NCBI GenBank assembly: GCA_963377175.1
Contig: CAUJNA010000486.1
Coordinates: 43,501 to 107,500, forward strand
DNA: 64,000 bases
Direction of reading: 5' to 3'
DNA from: Effrenium voratum
Lineage: Eukaryota; Sar; Dinophyceae; Suessiales; Symbiodiniaceae
Part shown: one piece after another, positions 18,126 to 27,990 of the stretch
Layout of the letters: every line of letters begins with the position of its first letter
How positions within the stretch are numbered: the stretch's first letter is position 1
Translations under genes and position numbers: made by a program
The notes under the pieces: model-generated
What the model saw: only the letters and a program-made list of their open reading frames with translations
The model's database searches: none
Told to the model about the DNA's origin: nothing

Positions 18126-21100
18126 TCACCTCCGTGACTGAATGAGACGGATATAGTTCCTCCTCTGGGTCGAGGGATCAAGATCAAGGTCTTCCGGTTC
18201 CGGAATTGGCTTGATCGTGGGCAAATCCAAAACGAGGCTCGTGGTTGGCTTGCCTCTTTGTACCGAAAGGTATCTGTACAGTGTCTCATGCACCAAATGC
18301 GCTTTCGGAAAAATTGGGCGGATGTTGAGACCACCTGCTTTGAAGGACAGCCCAAAGTGCTTGGTACTGCATCTGATGCAAGCGGCATCCGAAGGAAAAA
18401 GTGGCTGCATCAAAGTTTTGCTCAAGGTATCCAAGGCATTTTTGAAGGTCCACACTTCCGCGCCCAATGTTCTGGAGGGCATGCAATGTATCACGTGAAT
18501 TCCAGGTGTCAAATGGCAATTCATGTTTTTCGGATCTGCTACCGGGATGGCCATCCCGGTTTCCAAGCGAAAACTGACCATAAGCTCTATCCAGAGAACC
18601 GTCTGGTCCGGTGAGGCTGAAATCGGCCATTTGAGATCAGCCAACCATGACATGAGCTTTGCGTTAAAAGTCGTTCCCCAAGGTGATGCAGTCCTCCACT
18701 CACAAGTGGTGGGGTGCGTGAAGTAAGGATTTACCTCATGCACTGGGCCCACGGTAACAGCGACCGGCTCTCCCGTGAGTTCAGAGTCTTTGTTTTTGGC
18801 CGGTTGGCGGTTGATCCAATGCACGTATTCTCGCAATGCACATGCAATTGCGCTGTAGAGTTTCGGGAGGTTTTCCCTGTCCTCAGCTGCTTGCTTGTGT
18901 TGTTTTCGCCAGAGCTGCTGCAAGTCCTGTGAATCAAAACCTGCCGCCCTCTTTGCCGCGAGATCTGCGCAGTGGTTGCCAAAAAGGTGGTACGCATGTT
19001 CGTCCGTACCAAAATTGCTTGTGTGGCTTTTCACCTTCATGAGGCGGATTTTCCTGCTCTTGAGTGGCCAAGCATGCAGCGCACTATGTACACGAATTAT
19101 GATATCATAATTTGACTTAGATGCCCACCGGCAAAGCTGGTCGTCCTGCAAAAGTTTCTCTGTGACTTCTATCGCGTACTGGCAATCTGAGACAATCACA
19201 AGATTCTTTGAGAGGAGCAATGCATGTGCAATGGCAAAAAGTTCTGCTCGTGGCACAGTCTGCCTGTTGGGCACCCTTCCTGTAATGCAGACTTCAAAGT
19301 GCGTTGTGGGTGAACTCTGGATGGCATGTGTGACCTGGCGGCTTTCCTCCCCTCTGATGGGGTCTAGCACAACGGCGAACCCTGCGCAAGCAAGGTGTGG
19401 GTGACAGGAAGCGTACGCGCTTCCGTCTGTATATACAAAGGCGACATCTTCATCACCCTTCGGAAGTGCCGGAATTTCAAAGCTATCTGTGGGAATCGGC
19501 AAACACACTTCTGGTTTGAAAGCCCATGCCGAGTTGGCCTGACTACCGGCAAGCTGTGCTAGCAAAGGGTGTTCACGCCGAATTTGCTCGGTTGCAATGC
19601 AAGTGCATAAACGATGAGCCAACGTGTCTGGTTGTTTGCAAAGTTGACAGTTTATGGAAATATCTTGCCAGTGAGCAACACGGTGGTTGGTAGGGATTCC
19701 TCCTGCCAAGTATGTGCGGACCAAACGCGCATCCGCATCTGCAATGGAATTCAAAGCTCTACATGTGGCACGCAAGTCCAAATTTCCAAGGTTCTCCAAA
19801 CCCTGCCTTTGCCGGAGGTGTTTGGTAACCCCGTGTTCCCATGCATGTGTAACGCATTGTTCCAGCTCATTGGGGCAGCTGCGGAAGAAGTCGAGTTCCT
19901 TTCCAACTGGTGAAATGATTTTGCCATTTTCATGAACTGTGATGTTGACAAAGTTCAAGTAAGCTCCCAGAACCCGTGCCGGCCCATATGTGGCTTTGGT
20001 GTTCTCCGCACCCGTTTTAACTAGGTTCCAAAATTGTCCAAAACGTGACGGGTATGTACCAACCGCCCTTCGTGCCATGCGGCACGCACGCAAAATCAAG
20101 GCTAGTTTGGGGTCCCAAAGACCACAACCATAACCAAGCAATGCAACTTTCGGGCACAAGCCCCGGTGTGGTTTTGCGATGATGGAAGCTACCTCTCTGC
20201 GGAGTTGGGCAATGGATCTTTCACCGACATAATGCACTTCGCTGCCGTAAAAGGCAGCTGCAAAGGGTCCTCCTTTCACCGCCTCCATCCTTGCCACCTG
20301 TGGCAGTGGCAGGGAAGCAATGATCTTTGCTCTGCGGGCTCCTTCAACCAAGCGATATTTGAATTCCCCATGTTTATTGGATTTTTTGTAGTTCATGGCA
20401 CAACCAAGATTCACGGCGGAGTTTTTATTACCAAAGTGTGGTTGTCTTTCCAACAGACGGGCTGGTTTGGTACTCCATGACCAGGATTTGTCCTGGTCGA
20501 CTTTGAAACCCCATTGAACAAAGAAGTCAAGCGCAATGTCGGTCGCCATGTGAATGTCGGCCTCATCTTGTGCAATTATCTCTATGTTATCAATGTAGAT
20601 CAGAGGTTGAGCCGGGACATCTCTGGTGATGGCCCAATGGAGTTGGGCACCAATCATCACTGCAGCAACCACACTGAGTGGGTCGCCTTCCGGCACGCCA
20701 CATGTTGCCCTGCGGGGCAAGCTATAGCTGTCCTGCACGACCACCGAACGTTTCAAGGTGCCTAGCAATGTGAGCCAGCTCTCTACCAGACACTCCGGAA
20801 GTCCGAAACGAATCATGAGTTGTCGTAAAAAGGGGCGGGGTATTCCATTAAAGAATTTCTGCAAATCTGTGACACATCCATGAAGGGGATCTCCCTTTGT
20901 AAGAGCCTGCTCAATTAAGTGTTGGGAATGATACCACAGAATGCTACCATCTCTCTTCGGCAAACCCCCGACTATCGAAGGTGGCAGTTTGAAGGACAAA
21001 TGCATGAGGACCTCCCTTGCGATGCACTTCATTGACAGCCTGTACAAGAGACCGAGGATGTTGATGGGCCTACCATCTTTGATCATATTCGGCTCTGATG

Positions 21101-22337
21101 TTTTCCCCGGGAGCACCACACGTGCCCACTGGAAGGCCTGCGGCCATTCCTGCTGAGTTTCAATGCAATGATTGAAAATTTGCACAAAGCACGCCAGCGC
21201 CACGTCGCCTAATGCTTTTAGCTCAAACAAACGCCAGCCATCTGGGCCTACGGCTGTGTGCGGATCTGTGTCTTTGATTACCTCCTTGAGGCCATCAAGT
21301 GTAAGGCAGCAAGCTGGGGCGATCGTCCAGTCTGGTGGGACATCTAAGTCTGCCAAGTCGCCTCCCGGAGGAGCCTCACTTTCCCAGAACTGGGCCCAAT
21401 ATTCAAAGAAAGCCTTCTGGACCGCCTCCGGATGGTGGTGCCATGTTGTGGCTCGGATTTGAATAACATTTTCCTGGTTATCTGCGGTGGATACTTGGCC
21501 CCGTTGGCGGTTAACCCAGGAGCAATGCTTGGGCAGGCACACATGTGCGAAGTCAAGGTCTTGGGCTGCAATTTGGAAAGTGGCGGGTCCTTTAGACTTG
21601 CTTCTAATGCGTCTGGCTTCTAGCATAATTTCCTCTTTCGCGGTAGCTAGCCAAGGGTTGGTGGGTTTTTTGGACACCTTATGTGCCAGTTGGTTTCCTT
21701 TGTTTTTCCATGAGTGATGGAGGTCATTGTTCCATCTTTCCTGATTTGTTTTCCTGTCAATTTTGGCAAGTTCCTGGCTGCGGGCCTTGGTGATCCCAAG
21801 GAGTTGGTTTACCAAATCATCCGTCGGGTATTCAAGGAAATCGAGCTCAGCCCAGGCAAAGAAATCGGGCGAAAACCCCTTCGCCTGACTTACTGCTCGC
21901 CAATCATCCTGGACACATGCCTGGATTGTGGCGCCATGTTTGGCAAGCATACGAGAAATGCTTTCCAACCTACGGATCTGGCGCGTGCACTGCTTGGATA
22001 TCACGCTCGTGCCTCCGTGCGGGGGTTGGTAATCCCCCGGGCGGCCCAATTTTCCCTCCTTTTTTATTGGCAGAAGCTTATATACTGGCGGTCTGCCCCT
22101 CCCAAGTTGGCCCGGTTTGAGGCCAGGCTGTTCCTCCTGAATCAGACATGAGTTCATAGCTGATTCGGCTGCACTGGACCAAGCTTCCAGGCTCACGTTG
22201 CCCGGCGTTTCGGTGTCTAAATCTTGACTGCACATCACATCGACGAAAAATTCATCGTGCGCATCTGGCTTAATGATCTCTAGCTGCTCCGAAGAGAGTG
22301 GTTTAGGGATCTTCCAAACCCTTATATTAATGCACGG
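18126..22337 (-). CDS. reverse transcriptase - RNase H (ORF2, C-terminal part)
   Basis: Residue numbers count from codon 22238. The RT spans about 320-640: motif A has VTDLQKFFNGIPR (Asp458), motif B is GVPEGDPLS (514-522), and motif C is LIYIDNIEIIA, where the usual YxDD is YIDN. A Cys/His cluster, CQLCKQPDTLAHRLCTC, lies at 864-880. RNase H spans 930-1100 with all four acidic residues: YTDGSA (D938), VPRAEL (E999), VSDCQYA (D1018) and GNHCADLAA (D1092). The frame is open back to about 22337 with no obvious ATG. It lies one frame off the endonuclease stop at 22327, so the two were probably one ORF separated by a frameshift. The frame itself is intact over 1370 codons. Confidence 0.85.
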   Translation of the reverse strand, partial: PCINIRVWKIPKPLSSEQLEIIKPDAHDEFFVDVMCSQDLDTETPGNVSLEAWSSAAESAMNSCLIQEEQPGLKPGQLGRGRPPVYKLLPIKKEGKLGRPGDYQPPHGGTSVISKQCTRQIRRLESISRMLAKHGATIQACVQDDWRAVSQAKGFSPDFFAWAELDFLEYPTDDLVNQLLGITKARSQELAKIDRKTNQERWNNDLHHSWKNKGNQLAHKVSKKPTNPWLATAKEEIMLEARRIRSKSKGPATFQIAAQDLDFAHVCLPKHCSWVNRQRGQVSTADNQENVIQIRATTWHHHPEAVQKAFFEYWAQFWESEAPPGGDLADLDVPPDWTIAPACCLTLDGLKEVIKDTDPHTAVGPDGWRLFELKALGDVALACFVQIFNHCIETQQEWPQAFQWARVVLPGKTSEPNMIKDGRPINILGLLYRLSMKCIAREVLMHLSFKLPPSIVGGLPKRDGSILWYHSQHLIEQALTKGDPLHGCVTDLQKFFNGIPRPFLRQLMIRFGLPECLVESWLTLLGTLKRSVVVQDSYSLPRRATCGVPEGDPLSVVAAVMIGAQLHWAITRDVPAQPLIYIDNIEIIAQDEADIHMATDIALDFFVQWGFKVDQDKSWSWSTKPARLLERQPHFGNKNSAVNLGCAMNYKKSNKHGEFKYRLVEGARRAKIIASLPLPQVARMEAVKGGPFAAAFYGSEVHYVGERSIAQLRREVASIIAKPHRGLCPKVALLGYGCGLWDPKLALILRACRMARRAVGTYPSRFGQFWNLVKTGAENTKATYGPARVLGAYLNFVNITVHENGKIISPVGKELDFFRSCPNELEQCVTHAWEHGVTKHLRQRQGLENLGNLDLRATCRALNSIADADARLVRTYLAGGIPTNHRVAHWQDISINCQLCKQPDTLAHRLCTCIATEQIRREHPLLAQLAGSQANSAWAFKPEVCLPIPTDSFEIPALPKGDEDVAFVYTDGSAYASCHPHLACAGFAVVLDPIRGEESRQVTHAIQSSPTTHFEVCITGRVPNRQTVPRAELFAIAHALLLSKNLVIVSDCQYAIEVTEKLLQDDQLCRWASKSNYDIIIRVHSALHAWPLKSRKIRLMKVKSHTSNFGTDEHAYHLFGNHCADLAAKRAAGFDSQDLQQLWRKQHKQAAEDRENLPKLYSAIACALREYVHWINRQPAKNKDSELTGEPVAVTVGPVHEVNPYFTHPTTCEWRTASPWGTTFNAKLMSWLADLKWPISASPDQTVLWIELMVSFRLETGMAIPVADPKNMNCHLTPGIHVIHCMPSRTLGAEVWTFKNALDTLSKTLMQPLFPSDAACIRCSTKHFGLSFKAGGLNIRPIFPKAHLVHETLYRYLSVQRGKPTTSLVLDLPTIKPIPEPEDLDLDPSTQRRNYIRLIQSRR

Positions 22338-23892
22338 ATATTTTTGTCACCGAACCAGCAAGCTCCGGAGAGAAGAAGGTGGTATCATTTCTGGTCTCTT
22401 CTTTGTATGTGGGTTCCGTCGGAGTTCCTAAGACATCCTCGGCAAAAGTGTGGGCTTCTGACCAACCTTTCGCCTGCAGCGTAGGCCAAATCACCGTCTC
22501 CTGGGGGGCTTGATTGAGGTCACCTGCAATTATCGCAGGTCCACCCCATTGCGACACACGTTCCAAAGCGCGTTGCAGTAGGGAATCTGAAGCATCTTTG
22601 CGGTGTATGTACCAAGATTCATCCTTGGCATGCAAGTAAAGGGAAATTATGAGCACATAAGCCTCACCCAATTTCACTATGGTCTCAAGGTATCTGGCAC
22701 TGTCCCACTCGTCCAGTGCGCACTGGCACTGTGGCTGTCTTGATGCGGAAATCGTCAAACATCCCACACCCCCAAATAGGGGCTGGGTATTGCGTGAGGG
22801 ATCCGCACGACCCGTTGCACATGGCGCACCTGCAAAGAAGTTCAAATTCAACTTGTCCGCTGATTTCTTGGTGTGTTGTATGCAATGTAGATTTGCTGAT
22901 GTTTCCGCAATGCTGATAGCTCCTGGAAATTGTTTCCACAAGGTGAAAATGTCATCTATCGAGGTTCTCAATTTGGTAACATTAACCGTGGTGTGGTGAA
23001 AAAATTCCACTTGCTCAGCCGGTCCTGGATTTGATGCTTCACCCAACCTGCAGCATTTGTCCCACGGTATCCATGCACTGATCTGTGTGATCCGATTGTC
23101 AATGCAAATGAGCATAATATCCGTCTGCAAATCTCCAAGGGACTTCCCATCACAAACAAGGGCATGGTCGACAGTTTCCGTATTGAAGTGAAGGTCATGT
23201 CCAACAAGGGGACCCAGCAAAGGGGCAGCAAGCAACATCTTCCAAACCCACCCGGATCCTTCCTCAATGGAGTGCCCATGTCCGACGAGAGATCGTGGGA
23301 CACCATCTGAAAAGATCTCGTCAATCATCCACATGGAAAAGCAAAATGCAAAAAAGGAATCCATCGAAATACGAGCACCTGCTCCGTGTAAAAGGTTGTG
23401 GAAAATAACATTGTCCCGTTCTGAAAAATGATCTTTCCATCCGAGATAAAACTGATTGGTGAATGCCCGGACCACACCATGTACATCCGTGAACATTGGA
23501 GCACCCGCTCCATATAAAAAGCCGACATCGTTCACACTGCCGCGGATGTGCAAACCAAGCTTTTTCAATGAATCTCCCTTTTTGAGGGGCGGTTTGAAAC
23601 TCAAAAGGTGGGAAGCCTGCAAGCGTCTTTTCTCACCAAGTTTCATGACACCTGAGTAATGTGTGACACGTGAATGCCCCGAAGAGCCACCGCCTGACGA
23701 AGGTGGTAGATGCTGGAAATGCCCTGGATCCTGGTGCCAGTGGCAAATGTCGTCTTGTCCGTCAAATAATTCTTGTAAAACGAGGCCACTATTTGGCCCG
23801 TGGTTGGGCGAAAAGCACGGCTCCCCGATGAAGTCGCGCCGCCACAAGGTAAAATCAAGACAAGGGCAGAAACCCCATTGCTCCTGTCTCAT
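22327..23892 (-). CDS. AP-type endonuclease (EEP fold), ORF2 N-terminal part
   Basis: The open frame extends further upstream, but its 5' part overlaps ORF1. The first ATG after the ORF1 stop is at 23892 (MRQEQWGFCPCLDFTLWRRD). The C-terminal 300 residues carry the endonuclease/exonuclease/phosphatase pattern: RLGEASNPGP linker, AISIAETSA (metal-binding Glu), GGVGCLTIS, LIISLYLHAKD and AIIAGDLNQAP (GDxN). The final SDH-type motif expected next is missing because the frame ends at KISVH, where it should pass into the RT frame. It nicks target DNA for target-primed reverse transcription. The function of the N-terminal 200 residues is unknown. Confidence 0.75.
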   Translation of the reverse strand: MRQEQWGFCPCLDFTLWRRDFIGEPCFSPNHGPNSGLVLQELFDGQDDICHWHQDPGHFQHLPPSSGGGSSGHSRVTHYSGVMKLGEKRRLQASHLLSFKPPLKKGDSLKKLGLHIRGSVNDVGFLYGAGAPMFTDVHGVVRAFTNQFYLGWKDHFSERDNVIFHNLLHGAGARISMDSFFAFCFSMWMIDEIFSDGVPRSLVGHGHSIEEGSGWVWKMLLAAPLLGPLVGHDLHFNTETVDHALVCDGKSLGDLQTDIMLICIDNRITQISAWIPWDKCCRLGEASNPGPAEQVEFFHHTTVNVTKLRTSIDDIFTLWKQFPGAISIAETSANLHCIQHTKKSADKLNLNFFAGAPCATGRADPSRNTQPLFGGVGCLTISASRQPQCQCALDEWDSARYLETIVKLGEAYVLIISLYLHAKDESWYIHRKDASDSLLQRALERVSQWGGPAIIAGDLNQAPQETVIWPTLQAKGWSEAHTFAEDVLGTPTEPTYKEETRNDTTFFSPELAGSVTKISVH

Positions 23893-24004
23893 GTATTGTC
23901 CCGCTTGTGATTGTGCCGCTCTGAAAATTCTATCTGGATCTTGTCTCCCCTGATCCGGAGGATACACCCTGCAAAATCCAGAAGTGAACAAACTCCGCAG
24001 CTCA

Positions 24005-27000
24005 TCACATGTCGTCCTCCATGTCGTCATTGGAAGGAATTTTGGCCCGTTTCGCGGACTGCTGGTGGTCCGATGCCTGGCCTTGTGGTGGGAATCCCTT
24101 GAGCAGATTCTCCATGCTGGCCATGAGGTTCTGTGTTTGATTAAGCATAGCTCGGTCCAACGTTTTGGCGAAGGATTCTTTGACCTCTTTGATGTCTTTC
24201 TGGATCTGAGTTGTCTTGCGATCCTGCACATCTGTTTTTTCCTGGAGCTGACGCACCACGGCCTTGAGTTCACTGACCTCCGTCTGAACCGTAGCAATCT
24301 GCTTCTGTTGCTGTTGCAAATTCTTGTCCTGGGCAACGTTGGCATTCTGCAAAGACTTGGCCCATGGATCCTCTTGTTGCAGGATGTCTTTGCCTTTACC
24401 CTGTCCTTTGCCTGACCCAGAGGCGCGGATCGGATTCGGCGCTGATGTAAAAGATGGAAGCAACTGAAAAAGGACATTCTTACCATTGATTGAATATTGG
24501 ACTTCCGTGAGCTTCTCCTCCGTGCAAATCTTCCAATTCTGTCCCTGCTTACGCAAGGGCTTGCCTTTGATGCCGGCGTCCTTGAGAAAAGTGCCGATTG
24601 CTTCCAGGTCTGCCGAACCTGGTGCACCAAGCAATAACCAGTGAAAATTGGCAGTGATTTCCTCCGGCGTTGTTCGACCTGGGTAAAACAGAGGAAACGC
24701 CTTCTTAAATTCATCATTCTGCAAACGAATACCTCGTCCCGTGCGCCCGCGGATAAGCCCATGGTGTTGCTGAATCTTGGAAATTGCATCCGACGGCGGC
24801 ATGTCCCGGGGAATCCACAAGATTCTGAAATCAAATTTGTTCTGCATTGGCGATTTGTCATTGCTCTGTTTGTCCTCAACGTAGAAAGGGGGAAAGGTGA
24901 GGCCACTTTTTGCCAGCGGTTCCTTGGCGAGGGCGGATTTGACCTTAATCCAAAGTCTGAACGAAAAAGCCAAATCTGGTTGCGTGGGCTTGTTGTTCTT
25001 CCTCCACGAACGGCCCCACACCTCGTAAATCCCTGCTGTATCGAGAGCAAATGTCTCGATGACCAATTTCGCAGGTCCTTTAACCAGCTCGTTCCAAATT
25101 GCTTGCTTTTCCTGCCATTCGTCACGAAAGGCCGTGATTGCCAGAGTTTTGGTGTCCTCCAAAGGTATCTGCAAATCTTTGACCTTCCCTGGTTCGACAT
25201 GCTTCTTTCCGAACTGGAGCAACCATCCCTGCAAGAGCAGTCCGTTACCTGACTGATCACAAGCTGCAAATTCCACCTCACGGCATGGTACATTTGTCTC
25301 TGTTGGTTTGGAGAGCACCAGGAGGCCGAGTTCCTGAGGAACCAAGGGGCTCTTGCCTTTGAGAATCGTCGCGTAATCACATGGTGGCGTGGTAAAAACT
25401 CCATGGCCTGAAATGCAAAAAGTTCCTCCAATTGTCGCATGTTCACCTGAGGCAAGCAGAAAACTCCCCGTTGCAATGGTGAGGTTCTCCAAGGAAGGCT
25501 TCTGATGGATTCGCTGGGCTCGGCTTTGCTTCTTTTCGTGGCCCTCGTCCTTGGAACCGGAACCAAGTTTCCCACCACCTCTGTTTCTTGACGTGATGTG
25601 AAGTGTATCATGATTTCGTAAACGCAATTGGGCCAAAGATTGATCCAGGTCCAGCTGACGCACCCCGATATGGACCTTGTACTGCAAAGGATCGTCCTGA
25701 CAAATGTCAGAGATTGCCTGGCCCAGGGTAGTATCTGTGGTAACGCAAATGGAGCGAACTGGCCCCATGCATCCTGCCAGAAAAAGCTGGATGGTTTTAC
25801 GTGAGTCCTGAAAAGTTTGCAAGTCAAGCACTCCTCCCACCTGAACCAAATCTGCAACTGAATCCTCTGGCACCGGAAATTCTGCCGCAAGCATTCCAAG
25901 ATTCCATACTCTGCAAATGATCTGAGTTCCTGACTGATCTGCAATCTGCCGCTGCCTACTCGGTTCGTGTGCTTTCCCTGATGATTCAGGTTCCTGGCAG
26001 ACCGTGAAAGGGATCGTGGGACTAATTTCCTCCTCAAGTGATGTACCAAAGTCATCCTCGATCTCAAGTATGCCACCTCCTTCGATGAGGAATTGTTCAC
26101 AAACCTCTTGCCCCCGAAATCTGAAACGTCTTTCTCCAAACCACTGGACATCTCCCCACTCCAGAAATTGGCGAATGGTGAGTCCCAACGGGCAACGGAC
26201 CAATCGTCTGACTTCATGATATTGAATGCGAACCACCGCCTCAAATTGAGCGCGCGGCAGGGTGGGATCATCTGCATCGAATCCGATGATGCATCTGTCA
26301 TCCCTGAACTGAATATCGCCTGTCGCTTTGTGTCTGCATGCCTGAAAGGCTCTCACGCACTGATCAAAGTCCTGAAAATCTCCAATTGTCTGCAAGTCTT
26401 CATTCTCAATTACCACCCAAAAGGCAGCCATCGCATGAATTTGCATGATTGCATTGCCTGTTTCTGCGCATCCCTGCTTCAAGTTGACAGGTGAGTTGAT
26501 TCCATTTGTGAACCCCATGGCGGTGAGGATCTCCGGATGCGAAAACAGTCTCGGGCGGTTGTCCTGTCCCAAGCGAAGGTTTCCCAGAATTTTGGCTGAA
26601 CCCGTCTGGACCTCATGGAAAAGGTGCTGCTGTGAGTAACTTCGCATGATAGTAGTTGCAGGCATGGATCCCTCACCTGACACAAGTCTCAGCTCCAATG
26701 CCTGCTCTTGGCTGCGGACATATCTGGGTGATCTTCTTGGGCATGCATACAATTGCAGCTCATCATCTCGTAAGTGTACCTGGCAGGCAAGTTGCTGAGG
26801 AATCTGATCAAACCACATGCCCTCACTGCCCAGATTTTTGCATATCCCATGGAAGGCTCGCATCACCTCTTTCTTCTTCTGGCCGTCCCACAAAACTCGC
26901 ATGTTCTTCTTGATTGCAACTCCAATGAACCTGGAACGATCTGCCGGGACCACTGCCTTCGTCGAAATGACATCTGCGAAAATCAATTCAAAATGCTGAT

Positions 27001-27838
27001 CCGCAAGCTCCGCAAAAAGTGTTGATCTCCACGCCCAGTCTGTCCAAACAGGTGGCACATTTTCCAAAAGCAGGAAATTTGCTCCGATGAGGTTTGATTG
27101 TTGAACAGTAAATCGAAACATCTCTCTCGTCTCCTCTGACCATCCTTGCTGCAAACCTGCCGAGGAGAATGTGACGCAAGGCCAGGAAATCGTCACGATG
27201 TCTGTATTCAAAATTGATGCGCCCATCCAAGGGGATGATTGCAAGACATCACCCACCAGGACGCATGGCCGTTGCAGATGTACCGCCTGCAATGGTTGGT
27301 TGACCAGAGTCAACCCGTGGGATTGCGAGTATGATACCGCCGCTTCCCGCGAAATGTCCATGGCCAACGGGCACGTGAAAGGGTAACCGTGTTTGGTCAT
27401 GAATCGTGCCGCATGGGCCCAGCCTCCAATACCTCCGCAAAAGGGGCTGAAAATCACATGGTTGTTTTGGTTCACTCTGTTGCAGTTTCTTTTGATGAAA
27501 ATCGCGGATTCATTCGTGAGCCAAAGAACCAGGTCTCCTGATTGTTGTTCCGGTGTGGTTTTGTGGTTTCCACGCAAACAAAAAATTGCATTTCTGTCAT
27601 ATCCAACTCGAGCCACCATGCAGTGCAAATCCAAGGAAAAAGGAATATGCATCTTGATGCCCCGCATATCATCAGACTGTAAACTGCATGTAAGGAAATG
27701 TCCATCCTCTGAAAGGTCTGAAATATGAAAATCATCCAATTCATGTATCGCCGACCACAGTCGGGGATCCGGTTCCAGCTTCATCTGCTTTGCTGGCCTC
27801 ATCATCTGGTCAGCGGGAAGGGTTCCAGCCGAATTCAT
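24005..27838 (-). CDS. retroelement ORF1: DNA cytosine-5 methyltransferase + ubiquitin-like + coiled coil
   Basis: The 1277-residue frame starts at ATG 27838 and is intact. Residues about 127-465 hold a complete C5 methyltransferase: motif I IFSPFCGGIGGWAHAA, motif IV ISWPCVTFSSAG (catalytic Cys221), motif VI LLLENVP, motif VIII ADRSRFIGVAI, and a C-terminal motif region RLFSHPEILTAMGF...ETGNAIMQIHAMAAF. Residues 681-756 resemble ubiquitin: TIQLFLAG, VRSICVTTDTTLGQA, VRQLDLDQSLAQL, NHDTLHITSRNRGGG. The last 120 residues form a Gln/Lys/Glu-rich coiled coil like ORF1 proteins of LINEs, ending MEDDM. It probably methylates CpG in DNA; a link to silencing or protecting its own copies is hypothesis. 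Confidence 0.85.
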   Translation of the reverse strand: MNSAGTLPADQMMRPAKQMKLEPDPRLWSAIHELDDFHISDLSEDGHFLTCSLQSDDMRGIKMHIPFSLDLHCMVARVGYDRNAIFCLRGNHKTTPEQQSGDLVLWLTNESAIFIKRNCNRVNQNNHVIFSPFCGGIGGWAHAARFMTKHGYPFTCPLAMDISREAAVSYSQSHGLTLVNQPLQAVHLQRPCVLVGDVLQSSPWMGASILNTDIVTISWPCVTFSSAGLQQGWSEETREMFRFTVQQSNLIGANFLLLENVPPVWTDWAWRSTLFAELADQHFELIFADVISTKAVVPADRSRFIGVAIKKNMRVLWDGQKKKEVMRAFHGICKNLGSEGMWFDQIPQQLACQVHLRDDELQLYACPRRSPRYVRSQEQALELRLVSGEGSMPATTIMRSYSQQHLFHEVQTGSAKILGNLRLGQDNRPRLFSHPEILTAMGFTNGINSPVNLKQGCAETGNAIMQIHAMAAFWVVIENEDLQTIGDFQDFDQCVRAFQACRHKATGDIQFRDDRCIIGFDADDPTLPRAQFEAVVRIQYHEVRRLVRCPLGLTIRQFLEWGDVQWFGERRFRFRGQEVCEQFLIEGGGILEIEDDFGTSLEEEISPTIPFTVCQEPESSGKAHEPSRQRQIADQSGTQIICRVWNLGMLAAEFPVPEDSVADLVQVGGVLDLQTFQDSRKTIQLFLAGCMGPVRSICVTTDTTLGQAISDICQDDPLQYKVHIGVRQLDLDQSLAQLRLRNHDTLHITSRNRGGGKLGSGSKDEGHEKKQSRAQRIHQKPSLENLTIATGSFLLASGEHATIGGTFCISGHGVFTTPPCDYATILKGKSPLVPQELGLLVLSKPTETNVPCREVEFAACDQSGNGLLLQGWLLQFGKKHVEPGKVKDLQIPLEDTKTLAITAFRDEWQEKQAIWNELVKGPAKLVIETFALDTAGIYEVWGRSWRKNNKPTQPDLAFSFRLWIKVKSALAKEPLAKSGLTFPPFYVEDKQSNDKSPMQNKFDFRILWIPRDMPPSDAISKIQQHHGLIRGRTGRGIRLQNDEFKKAFPLFYPGRTTPEEITANFHWLLLGAPGSADLEAIGTFLKDAGIKGKPLRKQGQNWKICTEEKLTEVQYSINGKNVLFQLLPSFTSAPNPIRASGSGKGQGKGKDILQQEDPWAKSLQNANVAQDKNLQQQQKQIATVQTEVSELKAVVRQLQEKTDVQDRKTTQIQKDIKEVKESFAKTLDRAMLNQTQNLMASMENLLKGFPPQGQASDHQQSAKRAKIPSNDDMEDDM

Positions 27839-27990
27839 GGCGTCCGGGGCACGCCGCCTAGTGTGTCTCGCAAGCTATGCTGTTGAAAGGTTTTGCATGG
27901 GACAACGCAAATGGTAAATGACAAAAGGGTCACTGCCAGTGCTCTGTTGGTCACACGCCATGCCATGCTAACGGCCCAGCCGCGGGAAGG

